Both the position numbers and the translations under genes were made by a program. Positions 26,911 through 35,566 of a stretch of DNA of 64,000 bases are shown one piece after another. The notes beneath the pieces are model-generated. The model was not told the DNA's origin, ran no database searches, and saw only the letters and a list, made by a program, of their open reading frames with translations. This DNA comes from an uncultured Lachnospiraceae bacterium (GTDB lineage Bacteria > Bacillota > Clostridia > Lachnospirales > Lachnospiraceae). The DNA lies in the NCBI GenBank assembly GCA_910586715.1, contig CAJUJG010000007.1, positions 35,598-99,597 on the forward strand, written 5' to 3'. Numbering within the stretch: position 1 is the stretch's first letter; the number at the start of each line of letters is the position of its first letter.

Positions 26911-27925
26911 TTTCGTCTAAAACCTCCTGTGTCCCCCAAAAATCATTATGTCCGATTTCGTCAATTGTCACAAAATTGCAGCCTTTCTTATACTGTTCAA
27001 AAAGTCTTACAGAGCTTTCATATGGCACTTCCTCATCCATATTTGACGCCAAAAGCAACGGTTTTACGTTTACATTTTCCGCAAATTTTACCGACCTCAT
27101 TTTAAAGCTGACAAGCGCCTTCAACGGACCATGAAAAATATCCGCATAGCTGTTATACAAATCATAGCCGTCCGCATATGGCGCCATCAAAATCAAGCCC
27201 GCGGGCTGCCTTTGGCTCGCCACATAATTAGCTACACCTGTTCCAAGGCTGTATCCCATCAACGTTATTTTGCTCACATCTTCCCTGTTCATCAGACAAT
27301 CGTACGCACTAAGCCCCATGCGCTTAAAGCTGTCCTCCGAGGAAACACCCTCACTAATTCCATAGCCAGGATAATCAATACATGCAAAATGATAACCGTC
27401 AAATGCAGAACGTATGTTTTCATTCTCAAAAAGCTGAAGCACTCTTCCTGCCGCATCCTCGCCATTTCCACTAAAATAGAGCACCGTAGGAGCATTCCCC
27501 TGCGCATTATGCAGAAACCAGCCGTGAAGCGTGCCGTTTGCCGTCTCAAAACGAAGCTCCTCAACAGTTCCGTTTGCCGCATATGCCTTCAGACGTTTTT
27601 CCGCACGCTCATTATGCACAGGCGCAAAAAGCATCACAGGCGCAAAGGCACAGATTGTAGTTGCCAAAAATGCAATCAGGGCAAACAGAATAAACAATTC
27701 GTTTGCCAAAAGCTTTTTTGTAAATCCTACTTTTTGAATTACAAAATCATATATTATTTTGAGAGCAAATATCACAGCCGCAGCGCCCAAAATAGAAATT
27801 CCAAGTGTCCGCACATTTTGATTGCGAAACAGAATAAACCATATAAGCGTTACCGCCACGCTCCCCACTAGTCCTATTAATGCGGATTTCTTAAATTTAT
27901 TTAATTTCTCTATCAGAGTGCTCAT
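26888..27925 (-). CDS. Membrane-bound alpha/beta hydrolase
   Basis: 345 residues. Three hydrophobic segments in the first 120 residues are followed by an alpha/beta-hydrolase domain: the oxyanion region VLYFSGNGEDA, the nucleophile Ser in LMGYSLGTGVAN, an Asp in ASNMDEEVP and a His in EIGHNDFWG make a full triad. This resembles BEM46/S33-like hydrolases with a membrane anchor. The catalytic domain is probably outside the membrane; the substrate (ester or peptide) is unknown. It is co-transcribed with the overlapping small membrane protein. Confidence 0.82.
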   Translation of the reverse strand: MSTLIEKLNKFKKSALIGLVGSVAVTLIWFILFRNQNVRTLGISILGAAAVIFALKIIYDFVIQKVGFTKKLLANELFILFALIAFLATTICAFAPVMLFAPVHNERAEKRLKAYAANGTVEELRFETANGTLHGWFLHNAQGNAPTVLYFSGNGEDAAGRVLQLFENENIRSAFDGYHFACIDYPGYGISEGVSSEDSFKRMGLSAYDCLMNREDVSKITLMGYSLGTGVANYVASQRQPAGLILMAPYADGYDLYNSYADIFHGPLKALVSFKMRSVKFAENVNVKPLLLASNMDEEVPYESSVRLFEQYKKGCNFVTIDEIGHNDFWGTQEVLDEIEKYLTQ

Positions 27926-27977
27926 TTTTTATATTAATCCCTCTCACTGTCTGCATTTGTTACTGTTAATAAGTATT

Positions 27978-28676
27978 TCAGATTTTCATCACTAAATTCT
28001 CAACAAGTTTCGCGCAATGTGCCGCCGCCGCACGCTCAAACTCGGGATAATCCATATGCGCACTGCCGTCCGCCTTGTCTGAAATGGCACGAAGCACTAC
28101 ATATGGAATCTTGTTTAAAAATGCTGCATGTGCAATCGCAGCGCCTTCCATTTCTGTACACGAAGCATTAAAAAGCGTAATCAGCCTGTCTTTTGTATCC
28201 CTGTCCGAAACGAACCGGTCACCGCTGACAACACGTCCCTCGTATACATCAATTTCCGGATTAACTTCCGCGCATACCGCTTTTGCCTGCTGTGCAAGCG
28301 TTCTGTCCGCTTTAAAAAACGAAGTTCCCATCTGCGGAATAATGCCCGGCTCATAGCCAAGCGCCGTCACGTCCATATCATGCTCGCACGCATCTGTCGA
28401 AACAACAATGTCACCGATATTGATTTCTGCGCGCAGCGAGCCTGCCACGCCTGTGTTAATCACTGCATCCACATTGAATAAATCCGCCAAAATCTGTACG
28501 CACATTCCTGCGTTTACCTTTCCGATACCGCACTGGACAATCACCACGTCTTTCCCGTTTAAAACGCCTTCATGGAATTTCATTCCTGCCTTTTCGACAA
28601 CATTTTTTACATCCGTTTTAGATTTTAATTCTGCAACCTCAAGCTCCATTGCACCGATAATTCCTATTTTATTCAT
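27978..28676 (-). CDS. mtnN: 5'-Methylthioadenosine/S-adenosylhomocysteine nucleosidase
   Basis: 232 residues, the family's length. Signatures: KIGIIGAMELEV at the start, VINTGVAGSL in the nucleoside site, EMEGAAIAHAA with the catalytic and ribose-binding Glu pair, and AISDKADGSA with the catalytic Asp. It removes adenine from S-adenosylhomocysteine and methylthioadenosine. The next step for SAH, LuxS, is encoded just upstream (28756-29235), so the pair runs the activated-methyl cycle and yields the AI-2 precursor. Confidence 0.97.
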   Translation of the reverse strand: MNKIGIIGAMELEVAELKSKTDVKNVVEKAGMKFHEGVLNGKDVVIVQCGIGKVNAGMCVQILADLFNVDAVINTGVAGSLRAEINIGDIVVSTDACEHDMDVTALGYEPGIIPQMGTSFFKADRTLAQQAKAVCAEVNPEIDVYEGRVVSGDRFVSDRDTKDRLITLFNASCTEMEGAAIAHAAFLNKIPYVVLRAISDKADGSAHMDYPEFERAAAAHCAKLVENLVMKI

Positions 28677-28719
28677 ACCCTTTTATCCTTTCGTTTATGA
28701 TTTTAAAAATTAATATTCC

Positions 28720-28749
28720 GCAGTGCGCTCGAAAAGCTTTCGGCACTGC
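28720..28749 (-). terminator. Weak terminator between luxS and mtnN
   Basis: On the minus strand GCAGTGC and GCACTGC enclose GAAA/TTTC, followed by an AT-rich stretch ending in TTTTT. It could lower mtnN expression relative to luxS. Confidence 0.45.
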
Positions 28750-28755
28750 TCATTG

Positions 28756-29235
28756 TTATCGCGGATAGACCAGCCGGTCTTCCTTAATATCATAAAGCAC
28801 ATTGTCCAAATACCGCTTTGCAAGATAATTTGCCATGCCAAGGTTCATGTCCAAATAATTCCCGCAGTCCTTCGGGCTTGCACCCGGCACCTCGTCCTTA
28901 AAGTCACGGATAAACTCATACAGTTCTGTCATAAGAGGCACAATATCTTTCGATTCATAATCCCCTGCGAGCAACAGATAAAATCCCGTCCGGCACCCCA
29001 TCGGTCCAAAGTAAATTGTCTTCTCACCATACTCCTTGTGATTGCGCAAAAATGTCGCCGCCAAATGCTCAATCGTGTGCACCTCCGCTGTATTCATAAC
29101 AGGCTCCTCGTTCGGTGAGGTCATTCTAAGGTCAAACGTCGTAACCATGTTATCGCCCACCTTGTCCTTGCGCGATACATACACCCCCGGCTGCAATTTA
29201 ATGTGGTCAATTGTAAAGCTTGTTATTTTTTCCAT
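28756..29235 (-). CDS. luxS: S-ribosylhomocysteine lyase (AI-2 synthesis)
   Basis: 159 residues. The metal site HTIEH is at 53-57 with the third ligand Cys124 (PKDCGNYLDM), and the catalytic Cys81 sits in PMGCRTGFY. The enzyme splits S-ribosylhomocysteine into homocysteine and DPD, the AI-2 precursor. All active-site residues are present. It precedes mtnN on the same strand with a short gap that contains a weak hairpin. Whether AI-2 is used as a signal here cannot be told: no lsr genes are in view. Confidence 0.98.
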   Translation of the reverse strand: MEKITSFTIDHIKLQPGVYVSRKDKVGDNMVTTFDLRMTSPNEEPVMNTAEVHTIEHLAATFLRNHKEYGEKTIYFGPMGCRTGFYLLLAGDYESKDIVPLMTELYEFIRDFKDEVPGASPKDCGNYLDMNLGMANYLAKRYLDNVLYDIKEDRLVYPR

Positions 29236-29280
29236 TGAAATAATCTCCTCTCCTATTTATAATGCGCACATTTGCGTCAT

Positions 29281-29805
29281 TTACTCGTTCATCAATGTAA
29301 GCGTTTCTTCAAAAGAGATACAATCTGCATATCTCCCGTTCCATATAAAATCATTATAATAGTGATACGTCATTTCAGCAGTCATAAACGTATTGTCAAA
29401 TGTGCTGTTTGCATTCGCTGGAACAATCATTTTAAATCCATGTTCAAAACCGCATTTTACGGCTGCATCAATACAATAATCCGTTTGCAGACCAACAACA
29501 ATAATCGTATTCTCCTCTTTCTTTTTTAGGTATTCCAATAATCCCGTTTTGTTAAAAGGACTATTCACATTTTTGTCAAAAATCAATTCTCCGTCAGCAG
29601 GCTCAAATTCCTGATATATTTCAAATCCGTCCGTTCCCTTTGTGAATGCACTCCCGCTTCCGTCATCATGTCTGACGTAGATGACCTCAATCTTTCGCTC
29701 CCGAGCCGCCCTTATCAATTCTTTAATATGGCTTTCAAAAAGCGGAAACTCATATAAGTCCGTATTTGTAATCAACTTTTGCGTATCAACCACCAAAAGC
29801 ACCAT
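29281..29805 (-). CDS. Isochorismatase-family cysteine hydrolase
   Basis: About 174 residues. AAGGAG precedes two ATGs; the one at 29805 has normal spacing. The triad of this family is visible: Asp in VLLVVDTQ, Lys in IFDKNVNSPF and the nucleophile Cys in LQTDYCIDAAVKCGF. Members hydrolyse amides such as nicotinamide or ureido compounds; the substrate here is not clear. It follows no obvious pathway partner, though luxS lies 45 bp downstream on the same strand. Confidence 0.88.
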   Translation of the reverse strand: MVLLVVDTQKLITNTDLYEFPLFESHIKELIRAARERKIEVIYVRHDDGSGSAFTKGTDGFEIYQEFEPADGELIFDKNVNSPFNKTGLLEYLKKKEENTIIVVGLQTDYCIDAAVKCGFEHGFKMIVPANANSTFDNTFMTAEMTYHYYNDFIWNGRYADCISFEETLTLMNE

Positions 29806-29832
29806 ATGCATTATCTCCTTCTATATAGAAAT

Positions 29833-29852
29833 GGCGGGAAATGCTTCCCGCC
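29833..29852. terminator. Short GC-rich hairpin
   Basis: GGCGGGAA and TTCCCGCC around ATGC, 28 bp before the isochorismatase-type start. No long T run. It may be a leader hairpin or an old terminator. Confidence 0.4.
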
Positions 29853-30420
29853 TGCAATAATCCAAAGAGCCCTCGCCCAAATCAAAGCTGTACTGCATTA
29901 CAGCCTATATTCAATTCATATTATACGGTACCTATATATAACTTGCAAGCGTTTTTTCCTTGATTTGCAGTTAATGATTTATAATGATTTATAGTTAATC
30001 TGTAATAGTAACAAATACATAGAAACATCGGGAATTTCCTGCCATTGATATTGAACGCTGTCGCCAAATACGCGGTATAAACGGTCTTTATCAAGATCTG
30101 TTTACCCATATCTTCTATCGGAAATGCATTCATATCACCTTCCCGTTCCATCACGCCATTTAGCTTGTTAAATGAAAGCTTGTCGCGCTTAGTACTTCTT
30201 TGCCCGAACTCGTGACATCCGTTACTGTCGCGAGAAAAGGCAACGGATAAAACGCTCAAGCGTCTGCATGGTGCGCTGTTATTGGCGGAGTATGCCGTAT
30301 ACTTTACGGCAATCCTGCGTTAGCCACAGCTAACATGCCTGCCGCAAAATGACAAAAACACGATGTTAATTTTCAGAAACCTGCAAAATGTATGCCAAGG
30401 TTGACAAATTGACAATCTAA
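29853..30420. other. Gap with no convincing gene
   Basis: A 112-codon minus-strand frame (29921-30259) exists but has no ribosome site and no recognisable domain; part of it (MEREGDMNAFPIEDMGKQIL) has a coding look and may be a remnant. Also seen: a tandem AATGATTTAT repeat (29973-29992) and two hairpins, GCCGT/ACGGC (30294-30310) and GTTAGC/GCTAAC (30319-30334). Confidence 0.4.
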
Positions 30421-30476
30421 ATTGCTTGAATCCAAATAAATTTTATTGTAGGCTGAAAAAAAGGAGGCAAGGTAAC

Positions 30477-30902
30477 ATGAAATTCAACGAAAAACTATTA
30501 AAGCTCAGAAAAGAAAAGGGACTTTCGCAGGAAGAACTGGGAATGGAAATGCAGGTGTCAAGGCAGACGGTTTCAAAGTGGGAGGCAGGACAGTCATATC
30601 CTGATTTTACCAGATTAGTTATGTTAAGTGATTTCTTTGATATGACCTTAGATGAACTTGTGAAAGATATTGACGTGCAGGAAGTAAGAGAAAATTCGCT
30701 TACAAATGAGAAAATAGATTCTATTTATCGAGTTTCCCAAAACGTGGATTCGATACTTCAAAACAAAACACTGAAAAACATTTTAAAAGGGGTAGCATGG
30801 TTTATCGTGGGCAGTTGTATTTTGATATGCCTCGTTGCGGCAGTTTCCCTTATTCTGCATATGATTTATCCGGAAAGCAATACATTTTGGCATACCTATT
30901 AG
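30477..30902 (+). CDS. XRE-family regulator with one membrane segment
   Basis: 141 residues from the ATG at 30477 (AAGGAGG nine bases upstream). The helix-turn-helix is KFNEKLLKLRKEKGLSQEEL and VSRQTVSKWEAGQSYPDFT; a linker follows, then one membrane segment near the C-terminus (IVGSCILICLVAAVSLIL). It is a related type to the broken gene at 20070, but here the frame is intact. It stands alone between a gap and a terminator, so its targets are unknown. Confidence 0.85.
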   Translation: MKFNEKLLKLRKEKGLSQEELGMEMQVSRQTVSKWEAGQSYPDFTRLVMLSDFFDMTLDELVKDIDVQEVRENSLTNEKIDSIYRVSQNVDSILQNKTLKNILKGVAWFIVGSCILICLVAAVSLILHMIYPESNTFWHTY

Positions 30903-30939
30903 TTACGGCAAAACCCAAATCAGAATTTTTGATAAGCGA

Positions 30940-30980
30940 AACAGCGGTAAAACCATCATACAATTTTACCGCTGTTTTTT
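30940..30980 (+). terminator. Rho-independent terminator after the XRE gene
   Basis: AACAGCGGTAAAA and TTTTACCGCTGTT (13-bp stem, 11-base loop) followed by TTTT. Confidence 0.9.
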
Positions 30981-31029
30981 ATTCCTGTTGTCTAATCAAT
31001 CCTAAAAACAAATGAAAAACAGCCCCCCG

Positions 31030-33081
31030 TCAAACCTCCCGATAAAAATCGTCCCGCAGTTCGGACATTACCAAATAACACGTTTTCCCATAAAGCAATT
31101 TCGCAGGAACACGCCACGGCTCCCCGTAATAAAAATTGTCCGCCGCGAGCACTCCGTCCGCATAAATCTGCGCCACATCATATTGGTCGGGAATTTCGAC
31201 AAACCCGCCCGCGCCTAAAACCGTAATCTTTTTCCATGTTCGCTTCCGCGCGCCGCCAAGACAAAGTTCCTCGGCATAGGGCGGCGCAAAGGGCTCTTTC
31301 ACTGTCTCAAATACCGCCTTTGCCTGTGTAAACGAACGCTCTACAACAACATGCTCAAACGCCGAACCGTTCCACACGTCATACGAAAAATCACCATCTT
31401 GCACCGCATGGATTCCGTCCTCACACATATAAAGGTCGCAGTTATCCCCGATATAAAGCCTGCCCGAAAGCTTGCGGGCAAAGCGCACACGATCCCACGA
31501 AAGCGCCACAAGCTGTATGTCATTCACCCTGACAACACTGTCTGTTTTTGGTCGGAAACACGGGTCCTGCGCAAAGCAAAACTCTGCTTCCACGCCGTCA
31601 ATCGCGGCAAAAAACCAAGTATTTTCGAGCCTGCAAAGCGGCTGCGCCGTCGCATATTCCAACAGATTTCCCGACAAATCCATGCGAAACGGCAGGAAAA
31701 AACTGACCTCACCGCACACGTCAATCGGCGGAAATTCCACAACGCCTGTATCAATGACAACCCCTTTCACATCAGAAAGCTTCGCCAAACGCTGATAATG
31801 ATTGACAAACACAAACCCGCTCTTTCCGTCCGTGCGCATACAGTACCGCAGCGACGCCAAATCCTCCGCAGCAACTGCCGTGCGCGCATCCACCGTCTTC
31901 ATTGGCGCAAGCACGTCCCCAAAGTCGTTCACAAACAGATGAAGCAGATTGGTCAAACGGTACTGCTCGCGAATTTCGCCGTATTCCGAAATCGGCGCCT
32001 GAAAATCGTACGACAAAATCGAATAATCGTTCGGATACCTCGTCGCCTTGGACTCGTTTAATGTCGATAAGCTGCCGATTTTGTTGGTGCCGCCCTTGTA
32101 CATATAATACCCGACAAGATTGTTGCCAGAGCCAAGCTTTACCAGCGAAAGCGCATAAATGTCCATGCCGCTAATCCGCGGTCGTCTGTGGTGCGTCACC
32201 TGCATTCCGCCGCCCAATTCACAGGTTGCAAACGGATAGTTCTCGTACGGCAGACACCACCCGTCCGCGTCCGTCTTTGCAATCAAATCCCTGCCAATCG
32301 CCGCGTCATTGCGCGTCGTGTCAAACACGTAATGCGGGGAAAGCGGCAGCCTGTCGGTGTGCTCTGTCCATGGTGCCTCAGGGTATGCACCGAACACGGG
32401 AACGACCTCGTCCACGGGGATTTTGGCGCCGTAGGCGCTGTTCCAGCCTGTCACTGTGTAAATTGGCGCGTGAAAGCCTATTGCAAGTGCCAGCTTTTTG
32501 AGTTCGAATAAATGTTCTGCATTGTCGGTCAGTTCGTTTTCAAACTGAATGCCGATAATGTTTCCGCCGTCCTGATAAAACAAGCCTTGTACCTGTTCAT
32601 AAATCTCCTCATACCAAATCCGTACTTTTTCCATGTAGTCCTTGTTGTTGTCGCGCAGCTTGTAGGGCTTTTGCAGGAGCCAGTCAGGGAATGCACCGTT
32701 TCTGCATTCGCCGTGCGCCCACGGACCGATGCGCAGAACCACGTCCAAGTCTGCGCGCTGCGTTTCCATGATAAATTGGCGAACATCCCTGTCGCCTGTA
32801 AAGTCAAACTGTCCCTCAGTTTCCTCGTGGTATATCCAAAACAAGTATGTCGCGACGACGGTGATGCCGCCTGCTTTCATTTTGCAAAGTTCCCTGTACC
32901 AGTTTTCGCGTGCGTCGCGCACAAAATGATATTCGCCCATCACGCCAATCCACGGCTTTCCTGAGCGTGTAAAATATTGGCTTGTCACGTTGATGGTTTC
33001 CCCGTTTGGGTTTTTGCCGCCCATGTTAAGGTGGTTTGTCAAAAGGGGGGATTTTTGATATTGGTTGAATTGGTATTGCAT
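31030..33081 (-). CDS. Beta-galactosidase, GH35 family
   Basis: About 683 residues. GH35 signatures: PWIGVMGEYHFVRDARENWY, RIGPWAHGECRNGAFPDWLL, the acid/base Glu in IGIQFENEL (about residue 183) and the nucleophile Glu in FATCELGGGM (about 288). The C-terminal half is beta-rich, as in the family's jelly-roll domains. No signal peptide, so it acts on imported galactosides. Two ATGs are possible; GGAGG sits before the second (33081). An inverted repeat at 33126-33159 lies just upstream and may be regulatory. Confidence 0.9.
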   Translation of the reverse strand: MQYQFNQYQKSPLLTNHLNMGGKNPNGETINVTSQYFTRSGKPWIGVMGEYHFVRDARENWYRELCKMKAGGITVVATYLFWIYHEETEGQFDFTGDRDVRQFIMETQRADLDVVLRIGPWAHGECRNGAFPDWLLQKPYKLRDNNKDYMEKVRIWYEEIYEQVQGLFYQDGGNIIGIQFENELTDNAEHLFELKKLALAIGFHAPIYTVTGWNSAYGAKIPVDEVVPVFGAYPEAPWTEHTDRLPLSPHYVFDTTRNDAAIGRDLIAKTDADGWCLPYENYPFATCELGGGMQVTHHRRPRISGMDIYALSLVKLGSGNNLVGYYMYKGGTNKIGSLSTLNESKATRYPNDYSILSYDFQAPISEYGEIREQYRLTNLLHLFVNDFGDVLAPMKTVDARTAVAAEDLASLRYCMRTDGKSGFVFVNHYQRLAKLSDVKGVVIDTGVVEFPPIDVCGEVSFFLPFRMDLSGNLLEYATAQPLCRLENTWFFAAIDGVEAEFCFAQDPCFRPKTDSVVRVNDIQLVALSWDRVRFARKLSGRLYIGDNCDLYMCEDGIHAVQDGDFSYDVWNGSAFEHVVVERSFTQAKAVFETVKEPFAPPYAEELCLGGARKRTWKKITVLGAGGFVEIPDQYDVAQIYADGVLAADNFYYGEPWRVPAKLLYGKTCYLVMSELRDDFYREV

Positions 33082-33125
33082 TTTTGCCTCCATTTTTTTG
33101 TTCCTTCTATATATTTATAGCTTAC

Positions 33126-33159
33126 CCTTCATGATACCTTACTAAGCACATCATGAAGG
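33126..33159 (-). promoter_or_regulatory. Inverted repeat upstream of the GH35 gene
   Basis: CCTTCATGAT and ATCATGAAGG, perfect 10-bp arms with a 14-bp spacer, 45 bp before the GH35 start. There is no T run, so an operator is more likely than a terminator. Confidence 0.45.
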
Positions 33160-33171
33160 CCCGCGTGGCAT

Positions 33172-33420
33172 TTGTCAAGCTCCAGTCCTGATTGGACATA
33201 TCTCAAAGGCGTGATGAACGGCAAGATTACAATCCCGACAAAGGCGTGGAAAGAAGAATACACCAAGCTGACCGCCGAGAGGAAAACGCTCAATCAGCGG
33301 TATCTTGCATTGAAAGAGGAAGTGAAAGAAGCGGAGAAAATCAGAAAGAGCGTTTACAGTATCTTGCGGCAGGAACAGCGGGAACCGCAAACAGTACGGG
33401 AAAAAAGCGTAAATTTCTAT
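33172..33420 (+). pseudogene. C-terminal fragment of a MobA/MobL-type relaxase
   Basis: The frame reads YLKGVMNGKITIPTKAWKEEY, LTAERKTLNQRYLALKEEVK and KIRKSVYSILRQEQREP, which I recognise as the last part of relaxases from mobilisable elements of Clostridia. The N-terminal relaxase domain with its catalytic residues is missing, and the reading beyond VREK is unrelated. No other mobilisation gene is close by. It is a scar of an excised or decayed mobile element. Confidence 0.7.
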
Positions 33421-33475
33421 TGTATTCTCCTCGCTACCATATTGATACCCATATCCCGTTCCGAAATTGGACTGA

Positions 33476-34168
33476 TTATTCTATTTTATCCCGCATGGAA
33501 TCCGCTTTCGCCTGCTTTATCAAGGTAATGCTATATACTTCCCCCAACTGCGCCGGATACGTTTCCATAATGCTCCCGTCATACGCAATTTCAATCACAT
33601 CACCCGCCTGAAGCTGCGTTCCTTCTATATTTGGTATGTGAAATTGGTCAGCGGAATCCAATTCCAAGGAACCTTCCACAGGCTCTGCCAAAATAGACGT
33701 GTTTGAACATTCCAGCACAATCGCCTGAAAGGTTACTGCCACAGGCGGATTTTGTTCGGCAATGCGATATAATTCCTCTATTTTTTCCTCCAACGACGAT
33801 TTTGGGATATAAATCCCTTGATAAGGCTGCTCCACATACTCCGTGTTTTTATCCTTATAATAGTAAAGCGTCGTTACCGTGTCATGGCAGTTTAAGGATA
33901 TTGTAATATAGTCTTGATTTACCGGTGCATCTGTTATAGACTCCATGTTGGACATTTTCATATCAGACAAAATGGCATAAAATGCGTCAATAAACGCCGT
34001 TGCTTCCTCCGCCGTATTTGGTGAAAACGCCAATTTGTCACCATCGGAAACACCAATTGATATAATGTCCTCCCGTTCCGGAAGCCAAACAGGATTCTCT
34101 GTTTTTCCGCAAGCCGTAAATACAGTCATTATCAATAGAACCGCAATCATGATTATGCATTTTTTCAT
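33476..34168 (-). CDS. DUF5301-type lipoprotein
   Basis: 230 residues with a lipoprotein signal (MKKCIIMIAVLLIMTVFTAC, lipobox Cys at 20). Residues 35-130 match the DUF5301 pattern (ISIGVSDGDKLAFSPNTAEE, YYKDKNTEYVEQPYQGIY). The C-terminal 80 residues look like a small OB-type beta barrel (FQAIVLECSNTSILAEPVEG, AGDVIEIAYDGSI). It is expected outside the cell, attached to the membrane. No function is known for the family. The gene stands alone next to the relaxase scar. Confidence 0.8.
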   Translation of the reverse strand: MKKCIIMIAVLLIMTVFTACGKTENPVWLPEREDIISIGVSDGDKLAFSPNTAEEATAFIDAFYAILSDMKMSNMESITDAPVNQDYITISLNCHDTVTTLYYYKDKNTEYVEQPYQGIYIPKSSLEEKIEELYRIAEQNPPVAVTFQAIVLECSNTSILAEPVEGSLELDSADQFHIPNIEGTQLQAGDVIEIAYDGSIMETYPAQLGEVYSITLIKQAKADSMRDKIE

Positions 34169-34202
34169 CTTGAAACAATACTCCTTTCACAAACCACACA
34201 TA

Positions 34203-35549
34203 TTACACCCCCGCCATCTGCCTGCTGAACTGTTTTCGAAAAACCCCCCGAAAATATATCATCTCCACAATCGCCGTAATGCTCCATGAGAAAATATAGA
34301 GCAGATACAACGACGGTATTGTCCTAAAGCAAGCAAACACCGTATAAACCCATATAATTCGGAAAACGCAGGAACCCATAATCACAATCACCGTCGGCAC
34401 AACACTCTTACCAAGCCCCCTTGACGCCGCAATTGCATTGTCCATAAACGCGGAAAAAGCGTAAGAAAATCCCATAATCACAAGTCGTTTCATTCCTGCG
34501 TCAATCACTGCGGTTTCTGGTGTAAATAATCCCAAAAACTGCCGTCCAAACAGCTCCAGCAAAAGCCCAAGCACCGCACCCGCGCCAAACGAATACGCCA
34601 GCGTTATTATATATGTTTTCCGCACGCGCTCTTTGTCGCGTGCCCCGTAATTCTGCCCTATAAAACTGCTGCACGCCGTGTAAAATGCCGCCATCACATC
34701 ATACACCAGTCCGTCCGCATTTGCCGCCGCCGAATTGCCTGCCACCATTGTCGCGTCAAAAGTATTGACGCCAAACTGGATAAACAGATTCGCAAGCTGA
34801 AAAATCCCATACTGCACGGCGGACGGAAATCCAATCGTCATAATCGCCGACGCCATCTTTACATTCAGACGAAGCCTTGAAAAACAAAGTCCGTACACTT
34901 CCTTGCTGCGAAACAGCGAACCCAAAATCAAAGCCGCCGAAATGTACTGTGAAATGACGCTTGCAAGCGCCACACCCGCCACGTCCAATTTACATACAAT
35001 CACAAAAAACAGGTTCAGTACAATATTGATAATCCCCGCCGCCGTCAGATAATATAGCGGCTTTTTCGTATTTCCCACCGCGCTGAACACCGCATTGCCG
35101 TAATTGTAAACGGCAAGCGCCGGCATACCAAGAAAATAAATACGAAGATACAGCGCTGCTCCCGCAATCAGTTCGTCCTTTGTATGCAACAGACTTAAAA
35201 TATCATGCGCAAACAGCAGACCTGCCGCCATAATGACAATCCCTGTAAACAGACAGATTATCACTGCCGTATGTGTCGCGTCCTCCACGTCCTTTGGTCT
35301 TTTTGCCCCCAAATAGCGGGCAATCAGGACGTTCACGCCGCCTGCCATACCAATCAGAAAGCCGGTAAACAGCGTGACAAGCGTTGTCGTGGAACCGACC
35401 GCTCCTAAAGCAATGGAGCCTGCAAAGCGTCCCACAACGGCAATGTCCGCCATATTAAATAACACCTGTAATAAATTAGAAATCATCAAAGGGAGACTGA
35501 AAACAAATATCTGCTTCCAAAGATTGCCCTTTGTCAAATCCTGCTCCAT
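34203..35549 (-). CDS. MATE-family efflux transporter
   Basis: 448 residues with twelve hydrophobic segments. It opens MEQDLTKGNLWKQIFVFSLP, and the two six-helix halves resemble each other (LFNMADIAVVGRFAG; ACSSFIGQNYGARDKERVRK). Such pumps export drugs or metabolites using sodium or proton gradients. It is 17 bp after the hydroxyacid dehydrogenase gene on the same strand, so the two may be co-transcribed, possibly to expel a toxic compound or its product. Confidence 0.92.
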   Translation of the reverse strand: MEQDLTKGNLWKQIFVFSLPLMISNLLQVLFNMADIAVVGRFAGSIALGAVGSTTTLVTLFTGFLIGMAGGVNVLIARYLGAKRPKDVEDATHTAVIICLFTGIVIMAAGLLFAHDILSLLHTKDELIAGAALYLRIYFLGMPALAVYNYGNAVFSAVGNTKKPLYYLTAAGIINIVLNLFFVIVCKLDVAGVALASVISQYISAALILGSLFRSKEVYGLCFSRLRLNVKMASAIMTIGFPSAVQYGIFQLANLFIQFGVNTFDATMVAGNSAAANADGLVYDVMAAFYTACSSFIGQNYGARDKERVRKTYIITLAYSFGAGAVLGLLLELFGRQFLGLFTPETAVIDAGMKRLVIMGFSYAFSAFMDNAIAASRGLGKSVVPTVIVIMGSCVFRIIWVYTVFACFRTIPSLYLLYIFSWSITAIVEMIYFRGVFRKQFSRQMAGV

Positions 35550-35566
35550 TTTATCATCATGTCCTT

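Noticed and set aside
29921..30259. 112-codon minus-strand frame
   Set aside because: No ribosome site, no domain and mixed composition; kept only as a possible remnant.
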